The position numbers and the translations under genes were made by a program. A DNA stretch of 64,000 nt. Source: Bacillota bacterium. GTDB lineage: Bacteria > Bacillota > Clostridia > Peptostreptococcales > Acidaminobacteraceae. Numbering within the stretch: the stretch's first letter is position 1; each line of letters opens with the position of its first letter. The stretch covers positions 62,001-126,000 of the forward strand of contig JAOARG010000035.1 in assembly GCA_025210655.1 (NCBI GenBank), given 5' to 3'. Under the pieces are notes generated by a model. The model saw nothing but the letters and a program-made list of their open reading frames with translations. It searched no databases and was not told where the DNA came from. Shown here in pieces: positions 55,661 through 64,000 of this stretch.

Positions 55661-55676
55661 TGGCATGCAAATTGCT
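55661..55676 (+). promoter_or_regulatory. Sigma-54 (-24/-12) promoter of the ornithine operon
   Basis: TGGCAT-GCAAA-TTGCT fits the RpoN consensus with the exact GG-to-GC spacing, 36 bases upstream of the ord ATG. No sigma-70 hexamers of similar quality are seen in the gap. The activator gene at 54069 is directly upstream. Confidence 0.92.
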
Positions 55677-55711
55677 TTATGTATAAACAACTATACATGG
55701 AGGTGTTATGA

Positions 55712-56761
55712 ATGAAAAATAATATCAAGGTTGTAATTTGGGGATTTGGTGCAATGGGTAGCGGAATGGCCAATATGCTCTTAAGTAAAAAGGGGGTAGA
55801 TATTGTTGGTGTTTGTGATAGAAATAGTGCCAGGGTAAATAGAGATATGTATGAAGTTTTAGGTATTGATAGAGTTGAAAGAAAGGAAGTTAAGATAATT
55901 AATGATATAGAGACTATTATTTCAAATACACAACCTGATATTGTTTTATTAGCCACAGATTCTTTTACTAGAAATGCATTTCCAAAGATAAAAATGCTTT
56001 TAGAAAAAGGAATTAATGTGATTTCTACTGCTGAAGAAATGGCATATCCAAAAGCTCAAGAGCCAGAGTTAACAAAAGAGCTTGATGAGATAGCCAGAAA
56101 GAATGGTGTTACAGTACTGGGTACTGGTATTAATCCTGGACTGATTATGGATTTGCTTGTAGTTGTGCTTACTGGGGCTATGGTAGATGTTGAAAGTGTA
56201 TTAGCTAAAAGGGTAAACTCCCTTTCTCCATTCGGAAAAGCTGTTATGGAAGAACAAGGAGTTGGAATCACTGTAGACCAGTTTAATAAAGGTGTGTCAG
56301 ATGGAAGTCTAGCAGGACATGTGGGTTTTGCTGAGTCAATAAATATGATCGCAGATGCTATCGGTTGGAAGGTGGATAATCCAATTCTTCAAACTCAAAA
56401 ACCAATTGTTTCAAATGTATTTAGAAAAACTAAGTATGTTGAAGTTGAATCAGGAAATGTTGCAGGTTGTGCTATGGAAGGTTACGGATATGTTGATGGT
56501 GAGATGAAAATTCATATGGTTCATCCACAACAAGTTGAACCAGAACTTGAAGGAACAAATACAGGGGATTATATTGAACTAAAGGGAAGTCCGGAAATAA
56601 ATATGCAAATTAAACCAGAGGTAGATGGGGGCTTGGGGACAATTGCCATGTGTGTAAACATGATCCCCCATGTTATTAATAGTAAGCCAGGTCTGAAGAC
56701 CATGTTGGATTTACCTGTTCCTAGAGCGATAATGGGGGATATGAGGGATATGATTGATTAA
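55712..56761 (+). CDS. ord: 2,4-diaminopentanoate dehydrogenase
   Basis: Ord oxidatively deaminates (2R,4S)-2,4-diaminopentanoate to 2-amino-4-oxopentanoate with NAD(P). The 349-residue protein has an N-terminal Rossmann motif (VVIWGFGAMGSGMANML) and a DapB/diaminopimelate-dehydrogenase-like second part (GTGINPGLIMDLLVV, FAESINMIADAIGW). It starts at ATG 55712 with GGAGGTG six bases upstream. The genes that follow encode the enzymes before and after it in the pathway. Confidence 0.95.
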   Translation: MKNNIKVVIWGFGAMGSGMANMLLSKKGVDIVGVCDRNSARVNRDMYEVLGIDRVERKEVKIINDIETIISNTQPDIVLLATDSFTRNAFPKIKMLLEKGINVISTAEEMAYPKAQEPELTKELDEIARKNGVTVLGTGINPGLIMDLLVVVLTGAMVDVESVLAKRVNSLSPFGKAVMEEQGVGITVDQFNKGVSDGSLAGHVGFAESINMIADAIGWKVDNPILQTQKPIVSNVFRKTKYVEVESGNVAGCAMEGYGYVDGEMKIHMVHPQQVEPELEGTNTGDYIELKGSPEINMQIKPEVDGGLGTIAMCVNMIPHVINSKPGLKTMLDLPVPRAIMGDMRDMID

Positions 56762-56774
56762 GGAGGAATATCAT

Positions 56775-57080
56775 ATGATTAAAAAAGGTTCATGGGTAAG
56801 GATACACAGGGTAATACTTAAAGAAGGGGAAAGGGCTCCTCAACTTCCTGATGATACCCTATCTGTTCCCCTTGAAATGTGGGTTAAGGGTTACTTGACT
56901 GGTGAAGGGGAACTTGGAGAAATTGTGGAAGTAGTAACCTTAACTGGCCGCAAGGTTGAAGGCAGACTTGTTGAGCTAGAACCATCATATAGACATGATT
57001 ATGGGGACTTTATCCCAGAAATACTTCAAATAGGTAAAGATGCGAGAAAAATTTTATTTGGAGGTGATACTTATGAATGA
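56775..57080 (+). CDS. ortA: 2-amino-4-oxopentanoate thiolase, small subunit
   Basis: OrtA with OrtB cleaves 2-amino-4-oxopentanoate with CoA to acetyl-CoA and D-alanine. The 101-residue protein has the family signature KKGSWVRIHRVILKEGERAPQLP and VELEPSYRHDYGDF. Start is the ATG at 56775 with GGAGGAA upstream, rather than the ATG at 56754 inside ord. It overlaps ortB by eight bases. Confidence 0.95.
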   Translation: MIKKGSWVRIHRVILKEGERAPQLPDDTLSVPLEMWVKGYLTGEGELGEIVEVVTLTGRKVEGRLVELEPSYRHDYGDFIPEILQIGKDARKILFGGDTYE

Positions 57081-58479
57081 TTATTCAAAGGTAATGGGAA
57101 TGAAAAATGAAATAATGAAAAAATCAATAGGTTTTGACTATAATAAATTCGAAAATGAAGGAATAGGATTTGATTATGAAGGAATGATGAAAGCCGTTGG
57201 ACTTGATCTTCAAGATATTATTCAAATTCAAAAATCTTCGAATATAGGCAACACACCTTTACTTGAATTGAAAAATATAAACTCTCTTGTAAAAAAATTC
57301 TCTAAAGAAGGTAAAGGGGGAAAAATATTTATTAAGGATGAAGCAGCCAACCCATCAGGATCCTATAAGGTTAGAAGAGCTGCTATATCGGTTTATAAAG
57401 CGAAACAATTGGGCTATAAAGGGGTAATTGCGGCTACAAGTGGTAATTATGGAGCAGCGGTAGCATCTCAAGCTGCCATACAGGGACTAAAATGTATTAT
57501 TGTTCAGGAGTGTTATGATTCAAAAGGTGATGGTCAACCTGAAATTATTGAAAAGGCAAGAAAATGTGAGGCGTATGGTGCAGAGGTTGTGCAAATGACT
57601 GTTGGACCAGAATTATTTTATAAGTTCTTATTATTACTTGAGGAAACAGGTTATTTTAATGCTTCGCTATATACTCCATATGGTATTGCAGGTGTTGAAA
57701 CATTAGGCTATGAGATACCTATTAAAATGAGAGAGATGTATGGTAAAGACCCAGATTATGTTATATGTACAAATGCTGGAGGAGGAAATTTGACAGGTAC
57801 AGCAAGGGGATTAATTAAAGCAGGAGCCCATAATACGAAGGTTTATGGAGCAAGTGTAAATTTAAAAGGCCTTCACATGGCCAGTGATACACAGTTTAAT
57901 AAAAAATCTTTCACTACTGGACACACTGGTTTTGGTATTCCATTTGCTACATGGCCTGATAGATCGGATGTACCTAGATCTGCTGCTAGGGCACTTAGGT
58001 ATATGGATAGGTATTTGTCAGTTACCCAAGGGGAAGTATTTTATATGACAGAACTTCTTGCCAATCTTGAAGGGATGGAGAGGGGGCCTGCTGGGAATAC
58101 ATCTCTAGCAGCAGCTTTTGCCCTTGCTAGGGAAGTAGATGAGGATAAAATTATTGTGGTACAAGAAACTGAGTATACAGGAGCTGGAAAGCACATTCAA
58201 CCACAGCTTTCATTTGCTAGAAAAAATGGTATAAAAATATTTTTTGGTGATCCAGTAAATGAAATACCTGGTCAGAATATTATCTTTCCAAGTAGTCCAG
58301 AACTAATCAAGTTAAGAGAAATTGATATGGATTCCTTGAAAAAGTCTTATATTAGAAATGCTCTTGAAAATAATAAAATTGATAGTCCTGATGAATTAGA
58401 TATAAAATTCCTATCTAATGATACTAAATCAAATCCTGAATACGTAACTGAAGTAATTAAAAAAATTAAAGAAGGGTGA
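57073..58479 (+). CDS. ortB: 2-amino-4-oxopentanoate thiolase, large PLP subunit
   Basis: OrtB is the PLP-bearing subunit of the thiolase. The 468-residue protein has the fold-type II PLP pattern: NPSGSYKVRRAA with the Schiff-base Lys, a substrate loop ATSGNYGAAVASQAA, and a glycine-rich phosphate loop CTNAGGGNLTGTARG. Its start (ATG 57073, ribosome site GGAGGTG) overlaps ortA, giving translational coupling. Confidence 0.95.
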   Translation: MNDYSKVMGMKNEIMKKSIGFDYNKFENEGIGFDYEGMMKAVGLDLQDIIQIQKSSNIGNTPLLELKNINSLVKKFSKEGKGGKIFIKDEAANPSGSYKVRRAAISVYKAKQLGYKGVIAATSGNYGAAVASQAAIQGLKCIIVQECYDSKGDGQPEIIEKARKCEAYGAEVVQMTVGPELFYKFLLLLEETGYFNASLYTPYGIAGVETLGYEIPIKMREMYGKDPDYVICTNAGGGNLTGTARGLIKAGAHNTKVYGASVNLKGLHMASDTQFNKKSFTTGHTGFGIPFATWPDRSDVPRSAARALRYMDRYLSVTQGEVFYMTELLANLEGMERGPAGNTSLAAAFALAREVDEDKIIVVQETEYTGAGKHIQPQLSFARKNGIKIFFGDPVNEIPGQNIIFPSSPELIKLREIDMDSLKKSYIRNALENNKIDSPDELDIKFLSNDTKSNPEYVTEVIKKIKEG

Positions 58480-58484
58480 TTATT

Positions 58485-58856
58485 ATGAAAAAAACCTTTG
58501 TTAGAGAAGATGATTATCTTGAGAGACGTAAAGAGTTAAAGTCCCTAAGTGATGAAGAGATATTTAATAAATTCTGGAGCTTGGCTGAAGAGCTTGTAAG
58601 TCCCATGTATGAAATGGCTAAAACTCATACTACACCATCTATTGAAAGATCAGTACTACTTAGAATGGGCTTTTCCAGTTTGGAAGTTAAACCGTTAGTT
58701 GAAGCAGCAATAGATAGAAATTTAATTGCTTTTGGTGTGGGTCATCTTGTTTATAGAGTATCTAGGGACAAACAAATTCCAATAAGAGACGCAGGTTTAG
58801 AAATGCTAGATGGTAAACATTGGGATTATCTAGAAGAAGTATTTAGGAGGGACTAA
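58485..58856 (+). CDS. oraS: D-ornithine 4,5-aminomutase, S (small) subunit
   Basis: OraS partners OraE in moving the terminal amino group of D-ornithine to C4. The 123-residue protein has the conserved body DDYLERRKELKSLSDEEI...FWSLAEELVSPMYEMAKTHTTPSIERSVLLRMGFSS. Start is the ATG at 58485 preceded by GAAGGGTGA, six bases after ortB's stop. It ends two bases before oraE. Confidence 0.95.
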   Translation: MKKTFVREDDYLERRKELKSLSDEEIFNKFWSLAEELVSPMYEMAKTHTTPSIERSVLLRMGFSSLEVKPLVEAAIDRNLIAFGVGHLVYRVSRDKQIPIRDAGLEMLDGKHWDYLEEVFRRD

Positions 58857-58858
58857 GT

Positions 58859-61081
58859 ATGATTCTTAATGAGAATAGTAAATTGGATATAAGGGAGATC
58901 TTAAATAATTTAGAGAACTACGTGCCAAAGAGAAGAGGATGGATTTGGCGTGAAAACATAAAAAATCAAAAAATAGGTCCTTTTATTTATAATGATTGCT
59001 CAAAAAGTTTAGAAAAATATAGCCCAATACCAGCTGCTAGATATTTTAATAATATTGACCCTCAACCCACAAGTACTATAACTACTGAAATTGCATCAGG
59101 TAAGTTTGAGGATGATATCAGACGGATGAGAATGGCAGCGTGGCACGGTGCAGATCATATTATGGTAATAAGAACTGCAGGACAATCTCATTTTGATTCA
59201 CTAATTGAAGGTACTCCTCAAGGGATAGGTGGGGTTCCTATATCAAGAAAACAAGTAAGGGCCCATAGAAAAGCACTAGATATGATAGAAGAAGAAGTAG
59301 GAAGACCAATAAACTATCATTCTTATGTTTCTGGTGTGGCTGGACCGGATATAGCTGTTATGTTTGCTGAAGAAGGTGTAAATGGTGCCCATCAGGATCC
59401 TCAGTACAATGTTTTATACAGGAATATCAATATGGTTAGGTCATTTGTTGATGCAGCTGAATCAAAGAAGATAATGTCTTGGGCAAAAATTGCCCAAATA
59501 GATGGAGCTCATAATGCAAATGCGACAGCTGTAAAAGCATGGAAGGTAATGCCGGAACTTATGGTACAGCATGCTATCAACTCAATTTTTTCAAGTATGG
59601 TAGGTATGGATAAGAAGAATATATGTCTTTCTACAGTACCCCCAACATCATCACCAGCTCCATGTATAAAAATAGACTTACCCTATGCAGTAGCCCTTAG
59701 GGATTTATTTTATGAATATAGAATGAGGGCTCAGATGAATACCAAATATATTACATCTTCATCTAGGGAAGCAACTGTAACACATGTCCTTAATATGCTT
59801 ATATCGAAACTAACAAGTGCAGATATACAGTCAACAATTACCCCTGACGAGGGAAGGAATGTTCCTTGGCATATGTACAATGTAGAGGCTTGTGACACGG
59901 CAAAACAAACCTTAGTAGCAATGGATTCGTTGATGGAAATGGTAGAGTTGAAGGATGATGGATACCTTGTGGATAAGGCCAGAGAACTAAAAGAACGGGC
60001 AATACTGTTTATGGAAGAAATCATAGATGTAGGTGGTTACTTCGAAGCAGTCGAAAAGGGATTTTTCGTTGATTCAGGTATTTATCCAGAAAGAAATGGT
60101 GATGGTATAGCTAGAAAGATAAATGGTGGAATAGGTGCAGATACAGTATATGAAAGGGACAATAGATACATGGCACCAGTTACTGCTCATTTTGGGAATA
60201 ATAATGTTCAGCAGTATAGTGAAGAGGCAAAAGGAAATCCATCAATATTAATTGATGGTTCAACCTTGGAAAAGGCAGAAAAAATAATTTATATTGATGA
60301 ACTAGATCAAGAGGATAATGTGAATAATAGGATGGAGGAGAACGAAAAATTTAGAAACTCTAACTTCTTAAAACCTGAAGTGCAGTGGTTGGGTGATGGA
60401 GTAGTTCAAGTAGAAATATTCCTACCTACAGACAAAAGAACAGCAGAATTTGCTTCTCTAGAATTTGCTAAAATAATGAATCTTAAGGACCCTGAAGTTA
60501 TTCACATTGAAGAAATGCATCCAAGCGAGGGTACTAGAATTCAGTTAAAAGGAGTATTAGATTTTGAAGTAGATATAAGTAAACTAATAATCCCACCAGA
60601 GCCCGAAGTTATGTCTGATGAGGAAATTAAAGAACATATTAATGAACATCCAATAAAAGTTGTAGCTGCAACTGTTGGTGAGGATGAACATTCTGTTGGT
60701 CTTAGAGAAGTTATTGATATTAAGCATGGTGGTATTGAAAAGTACGGTATCGAGGTAGAGTACTTAGGAACTAGTTGCCCTGTAGAGAAACTTGTTGATG
60801 CAGCAATAGAGCTGGATGCCAACGTAATTTTAGCATCAACTATAATTAGTCATGATGATATTCATTATAAGAATATGAAGAAGATACATGAGTATGCAAT
60901 AGAAAAGGGAATTAGGGATAAGGTTGTTATATGTGCTGGGGGAACTCAGGTTACTCCTGAAATAGCTGTTAAAAGTGGAATGGATGCAGGATTTTCAAGG
61001 AATCATAAGGGAATTCATGTGGCAACTTTTTTAGTAAACAAATTTAGGGATCAGACAGGGGATGATGGTGATGAAGTATGA
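58859..61081 (+). CDS. oraE: D-ornithine 4,5-aminomutase, E (large, B12 and PLP) subunit
   Basis: The 740-residue catalytic subunit uses adenosylcobalamin and PLP. It has a TIM-barrel N-terminal part (AAWHGADHIMVIRTAGQSH, DIAVMFAEEGVNGAHQDPQ) and a C-terminal cobalamin-binding Rossmann domain (about 600-740) with the base-off motif DEHSVG (DxHxxG), GTSCPVEKLVDAA and VICAGGTQVTPEIA. Length matches the family. Its 3' end overlaps the reactivase-like gene. Confidence 0.96.
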   Translation: MILNENSKLDIREILNNLENYVPKRRGWIWRENIKNQKIGPFIYNDCSKSLEKYSPIPAARYFNNIDPQPTSTITTEIASGKFEDDIRRMRMAAWHGADHIMVIRTAGQSHFDSLIEGTPQGIGGVPISRKQVRAHRKALDMIEEEVGRPINYHSYVSGVAGPDIAVMFAEEGVNGAHQDPQYNVLYRNINMVRSFVDAAESKKIMSWAKIAQIDGAHNANATAVKAWKVMPELMVQHAINSIFSSMVGMDKKNICLSTVPPTSSPAPCIKIDLPYAVALRDLFYEYRMRAQMNTKYITSSSREATVTHVLNMLISKLTSADIQSTITPDEGRNVPWHMYNVEACDTAKQTLVAMDSLMEMVELKDDGYLVDKARELKERAILFMEEIIDVGGYFEAVEKGFFVDSGIYPERNGDGIARKINGGIGADTVYERDNRYMAPVTAHFGNNNVQQYSEEAKGNPSILIDGSTLEKAEKIIYIDELDQEDNVNNRMEENEKFRNSNFLKPEVQWLGDGVVQVEIFLPTDKRTAEFASLEFAKIMNLKDPEVIHIEEMHPSEGTRIQLKGVLDFEVDISKLIIPPEPEVMSDEEIKEHINEHPIKVVAATVGEDEHSVGLREVIDIKHGGIEKYGIEVEYLGTSCPVEKLVDAAIELDANVILASTIISHDDIHYKNMKKIHEYAIEKGIRDKVVICAGGTQVTPEIAVKSGMDAGFSRNHKGIHVATFLVNKFRDQTGDDGDEV

Positions 61082-62447
61082 TTATCTAGTTGCTGAGATA
61101 GGAAGTACTACAACAGTAATCAACTGCTTTTCTAAAGACGAAAATGGTATTCTAAGCTTTTGTGGTCAGGGTTTTTCCCCGACCACAGTCTTAGAAGGGG
61201 ATGTTACAGTGGGATTAAAGGGTGCGATAGATTCTTTAAAAAGTAATCTTGGAATTAAAGAAATAGAGTATGATAAACTACTTGCCACGAGTTCAGCAGC
61301 AGGAGGCTTGAAAATGACAGTACATGGACTTGTCTATGATATGACCGTTAAGGCTGCAAAGGAAGCTGCTCTGGGTGCAGGTGCCAATATCCATTATGTT
61401 ACATCGGGTAAGCTTAGAAGAACAGATCTAGCAAAAATAAAGGAGATATCACCAAATATAATTTTGCTTGCAGGTGGGGTTAACTATGGCGAAAAGGATA
61501 CTGCTCTTTACAATGCTGAAAAAATATGCCAACTTCAAATTCATGTTCCGGTGATATATGCAGGAAATATTGAAAATAGCGAAGAAATCAAGTTGATTTT
61601 TGAAGAGTATAATTTGTTTAATTATCTCTACATTGTTGATAATGTTTATCCAAGAATTGATACCCTTGATGTTGAACCTACAAGGAAAGTTATCCAGGAG
61701 GTATTTGAAGAACATATTATACATGCACCAGGGATGGATAAAATAAAAAGTATGGTCAAGGGTAGTATAATACCTACACCTGGAGCTGTTATGGAATCAA
61801 CTAAACTACTTAATGATATATTGGGGGATGTGATGACAATTGATGTTGGAGGTGCAACCACTGATATACATTCTGTTACAGATGGTAGTGAAGAAGTAAG
61901 TGAACTTCTTATTTCACCTGAACCCAAAGCTAAGAGAACTGTAGAAGGGGATTTGGGAGTATATGTGAATAGAAAAAATATAGTTTCATTAATTGGCATT
62001 GAGAAATTGGAAAAACTTATAGGCTTAGATAATATAGAAGCTTTAGTAGATGGAATTTCACCAATACCATCCACTGAACTTGAGAGGAGAATCGTCAAGA
62101 TTCTTACAGAGGAAGCAGTTATTACTTCAACTTTAAGACATGCAGGGGGATACAGAAGTATATACGGAAGCTCTGGAAGGAAAAATATTGCTGAAGGTAA
62201 GGACTTGACAGCGGTTAAGTATATTATTGGAACCGGTGGTGCCCTCACCCGCCTAGAATCATCTATAGAAATACTAAGTAAAATTTCAGTCTTAGGAAAT
62301 ACTGATAAACTTTTACCTAATAAAAGTGTGGAAATATTAATAGATAAATTATATATTATGGCTTCTTTAGGAGTGTTAGCAAAGGAAAACAGAGAAGAGG
62401 CATTAATGCTGTTAATGAACAGTATTGGAATAAGTAAGGATGGGTGA
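61071..62447 (+). CDS. GlmL/MutL-like ornithine degradation protein, probable mutase reactivase
   Basis: This protein of about 458 residues has an actin/Hsp70-type ATPase pattern: N-terminal VAEIGSTTTVINCF, middle TIDVGGATTDIHSV and C-terminal GTGGALTRL. These match GlmL/MutL proteins, found beside B12-dependent carbon or amino mutases and thought to reactivate the cofactor after inactivation. Here it should serve OraSE. The start at ATG 61071 lies 11 bases inside the oraE end; an ATG at 61062 is an alternative. Function inferred from family and context. Confidence 0.9.
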   Translation: MKYDYLVAEIGSTTTVINCFSKDENGILSFCGQGFSPTTVLEGDVTVGLKGAIDSLKSNLGIKEIEYDKLLATSSAAGGLKMTVHGLVYDMTVKAAKEAALGAGANIHYVTSGKLRRTDLAKIKEISPNIILLAGGVNYGEKDTALYNAEKICQLQIHVPVIYAGNIENSEEIKLIFEEYNLFNYLYIVDNVYPRIDTLDVEPTRKVIQEVFEEHIIHAPGMDKIKSMVKGSIIPTPGAVMESTKLLNDILGDVMTIDVGGATTDIHSVTDGSEEVSELLISPEPKAKRTVEGDLGVYVNRKNIVSLIGIEKLEKLIGLDNIEALVDGISPIPSTELERRIVKILTEEAVITSTLRHAGGYRSIYGSSGRKNIAEGKDLTAVKYIIGTGGALTRLESSIEILSKISVLGNTDKLLPNKSVEILIDKLYIMASLGVLAKENREEALMLLMNSIGISKDG

Positions 62448-62451
62448 TTGG

Positions 62452-63510
62452 ATGTTCCCAAGAATAATAATTTCTGAGAAAAAACTTAAAAGTAATATTG
62501 ACTTACTAATAAGTAAATGCAAAGGTCATGGTATATCAATCATGGGAATAAGTAAAGTTTTTGCTGGTAATTTACCATTGCTTGAGATATTGAAAAAATC
62601 AGGTGTCTCTTATATTGGGGATTCAAGGATAAAAAATCTAAAAAAAATCACTGACTGTGATATTCCAAAAGTTCTTATTAGGCTTCCCATGATTAGTGAG
62701 ATAGAAGATGTAATTGATTATGTAGATATTTCATTTAACTCAGAAATTCCCACAATATCACAATTGAATGATCTGGCAGCTTCTAAAAATACAAGGCATA
62801 AAATTGTATTGATGGTTGACTTAGGAGATTTAAGAGAAGGGGTACTTGCAAAAGATGTTGATGAGATTGTAAATATAATTAATGACATGAAAAATATTGA
62901 TTTAGTTGGAATTGCAGTCAATCTAACATGTTATGGAGGCGTTATCCCTAGTAGTAAAAATCTAGGAGAACTTGTAGAAATAAAAAATAAGATAGAAAAA
63001 ATTATCTCTAGGAAGTTAGAAATTGTTTCAGGTGGAAATTCTTCATCACTTTTTTTATTAGAGAAGGACAATATTCCAAATGGAGTGAATAACCTAAGGC
63101 TTGGTGAATCTATAGCTATAGGTCGTGAAACTGCATATGGCAAAAAAATTGAAGAAAGTCACGATGATGTATTTATCCTTCAAGCTGAAATTATCGAAAT
63201 CAGAAATAAGCCTTCAGTACCAAGAGGTGAAATAGGCATGGATGCTTTTGGAAATACACCAGTTTTTGAAGATAGGGGTATTAGAAGAAGGGCAATACTA
63301 GCAATAGGAAAGCAAGATGTTAGTCATGAAGAAATTATACCACTAGATAAAGAAATAATAATTCTTGGTTCTAGCAGTGATCATCTAATTATTGATATAA
63401 CAGATAGTAATGAAGAATATAGGGTGGGTAGTATAGTTGATTTTAAATTGACATATTCATCTCTACTAAGTGTAATGACATCTAAATATGTTGAGAAAAA
63501 AATGCTTTAA
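62452..63510 (+). CDS. orr: Ornithine racemase
   Basis: Orr converts L-ornithine to the D-ornithine used by OraSE. The 352-residue PLP protein has the alanine-racemase-type N-terminal barrel: PLP-lysine in MGISKVFAGN, VMVDLGDLREGV, GIAVNLTCYGGV, SGGNSSSLFLL and LRLGESIAIGRET. Start is the ATG at 62452 after GGATGGGTGA; the ATG at 62440 is inside the preceding gene. It is last in the operon, though its reaction is first in the pathway. Confidence 0.93.
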   Translation: MFPRIIISEKKLKSNIDLLISKCKGHGISIMGISKVFAGNLPLLEILKKSGVSYIGDSRIKNLKKITDCDIPKVLIRLPMISEIEDVIDYVDISFNSEIPTISQLNDLAASKNTRHKIVLMVDLGDLREGVLAKDVDEIVNIINDMKNIDLVGIAVNLTCYGGVIPSSKNLGELVEIKNKIEKIISRKLEIVSGGNSSSLFLLEKDNIPNGVNNLRLGESIAIGRETAYGKKIEESHDDVFILQAEIIEIRNKPSVPRGEIGMDAFGNTPVFEDRGIRRRAILAIGKQDVSHEEIIPLDKEIIILGSSSDHLIIDITDSNEEYRVGSIVDFKLTYSSLLSVMTSKYVEKKML

Positions 63511-63520
63511 TTAAAGCGAA

Positions 63521-63633
63521 GCCGCTGAAAAAGTACCTATAGTTGATTCTTATCTAAAATATGTTGGGTTACATAATTGAAAGAAAGATATGTAATGTGA
63601 AATAAGAATTTTAAATCGGACTTTTTCAGCGGC
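63521..63633. repeat. 113-bp inverted-end repeat element, copy 2
   Basis: Perfect 14-bp terminal inverted repeats, GCCGCTGAAAAAGT (63521-63534) and ACTTTTTCAGCGGC (63620-63633), flank an inner complementary pair GATTCTTAT/ATAAGAATT. It has the same length and about 70% identity with the copy at 3778-3890, including AGTTGATTCTTA and TAATTGA. Placed 11 bases after orr, its hairpin may also terminate or protect the operon transcript. No transposase is in the window. Confidence 0.88.
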
Positions 63634-63695
63634 CTGGTTAAAGCCTCCAATCTTATGCTATAATACTATAAGGCAGAAGTTTAGGGGGATATAAA

Positions 63696-64000
63696 ATGGA
63701 ACATGGAGTTACAGTAATAGCATTTGTTTTTTTCGCAGTGTTTGTAGGATATACGATTCAAAGTATATCAGGATTTGGTGCAGTTATATTTGCATTACCT
63801 TTAAGTTTAATAGTGCTTGATAGAATGGAAATATTACCGGTTTTCTTAATGATGTCAACTATTCAATCATTTATGGTTGCATACAGGGATAAGAAATATA
63901 TAATGTTTAAGGAATATATAATTATGTTTTTTCTAGCATCATTAGGGATGCCAATAGGTATATATATAACTGAGCTAGTAGATCCAAATATAATGAATAT
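63696..64000 (+). CDS. TauE/SafE-family sulfite exporter-like permease, N-terminal part
   Basis: The frame begins at ATG 63696 after GGGGGAT and runs off the window, so only about 101 residues are seen. They form three or four hydrophobic segments with the family's GYTIQSISGFGAVIFALPL signature. TauE/SafE proteins move sulfite, sulfoacetate or related anions, often outward. An extended -10 (TGCTATAAT, hexamer about 63659-63664) precedes it after the 113-bp repeat, so it probably has its own promoter. Confidence 0.85.
   Translation, partial: MEHGVTVIAFVFFAVFVGYTIQSISGFGAVIFALPLSLIVLDRMEILPVFLMMSTIQSFMVAYRDKKYIMFKEYIIMFFLASLGMPIGIYITELVDPNIMN

Noticed and set aside
61646-62461. 271-codon minus-strand frame opposite the GlmL-like gene
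   Set aside because: Long only because of codon bias on the other strand; serine/leucine-rich shadow with no ribosome site.

Overview
The window is AT-rich chromosomal DNA of an anaerobic, amino-acid-fermenting Firmicute, most likely a Clostridia/Tissierellia member. Grounds for this are strong Shine-Dalgarno sites before nearly every gene, T-box leaders, a SCIFF ranthipeptide with its radical-SAM maturase, the clostridial gene order ruvAB-spoIID-queA-tgt-yajC-scfAB-secDF-recJ-apt-relA-dtd-hemZ-hisS-aspS, and a B12-dependent ornithine fermentation cluster. I see no rRNA, tRNA, CRISPR array, prophage or transposase gene. The species cannot be named from this sequence alone.

Layout. 1-3.3 kb: a split chromate-type transporter (two half-size CHR proteins), a pilin-like protein on the minus strand, and a dCACHE/HD-GYP c-di-GMP phosphodiesterase. 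3.3-6.6 kb: a serine T-box leader, serA and a beta-decarboxylating dehydrogenase. 6.9-11.3 kb: a GAF/PucR regulator divergent from a membrane transporter plus M20 amidohydrolase pair. 11.5-12.2 kb: a lipoprotein. 12.3-20.0 kb: a glycerol regulon with a sigma-54 promoter, glpP, two small glycerol-transporter-like membrane proteins, glpK, an attenuator leader, a GlpA-like dehydrogenase with a BFD iron-sulfur tail, a second flavoprotein, a DUF1667 protein and a sigma-54 activator. 20-28.6 kb: stand-alone genes (isochorismatase-like hydrolase, diguanylate cyclase, kinase-like protein, DacF, NSS transporter, M24 peptidase, MarR, acetyltransferase-like). 28.6-51.2 kb: the housekeeping block listed above. 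52.4-55.5 kb: rseC-like, glyA and a second sigma-54 activator. 55.7-63.5 kb: a complete ornithine degradation operon (ord-ortA-ortB-oraS-oraE-glmL-like-orr) behind an excellent sigma-54 promoter. The window ends inside a TauE/SafE permease gene.

How the parts work together. Two catabolic regulons, glycerol and ornithine, each pair a -24/-12 promoter with a nearby sigma-54 enhancer-binding protein. Glycerol has a second layer of control: GlpP is made from the sigma-54 operon, and a terminator leader stands in front of the glycerol-3-phosphate dehydrogenase genes. Serine and aminoacyl-tRNA synthetase genes are controlled by T-boxes.

Most unusual content. Four intergenic regions (6.55-6.91, 24.51-24.71, 42.33-42.78 and 51.24-52.25 kb) hold arrays of short perfect hairpins separated by a conserved 6-9-base linker. 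The linker is in one orientation on the left arm and reverse-complemented on the right arm, so the whole region can fold into one large branched cruciform, in two cases around an intrinsic terminator. The linker word differs between regions (AGCCCAGC; GCCTAA; GATTCCCC), but two regions and part of a third share the GCCTAA family. I do not recognise these as a named repeat family; they are the best candidate here for an undescribed system. A separate 113-bp element with 14-bp inverted ends occurs twice (3778 and 63521), 60 kb apart. Three genes appear to start at ATT codons behind good ribosome binding sites.
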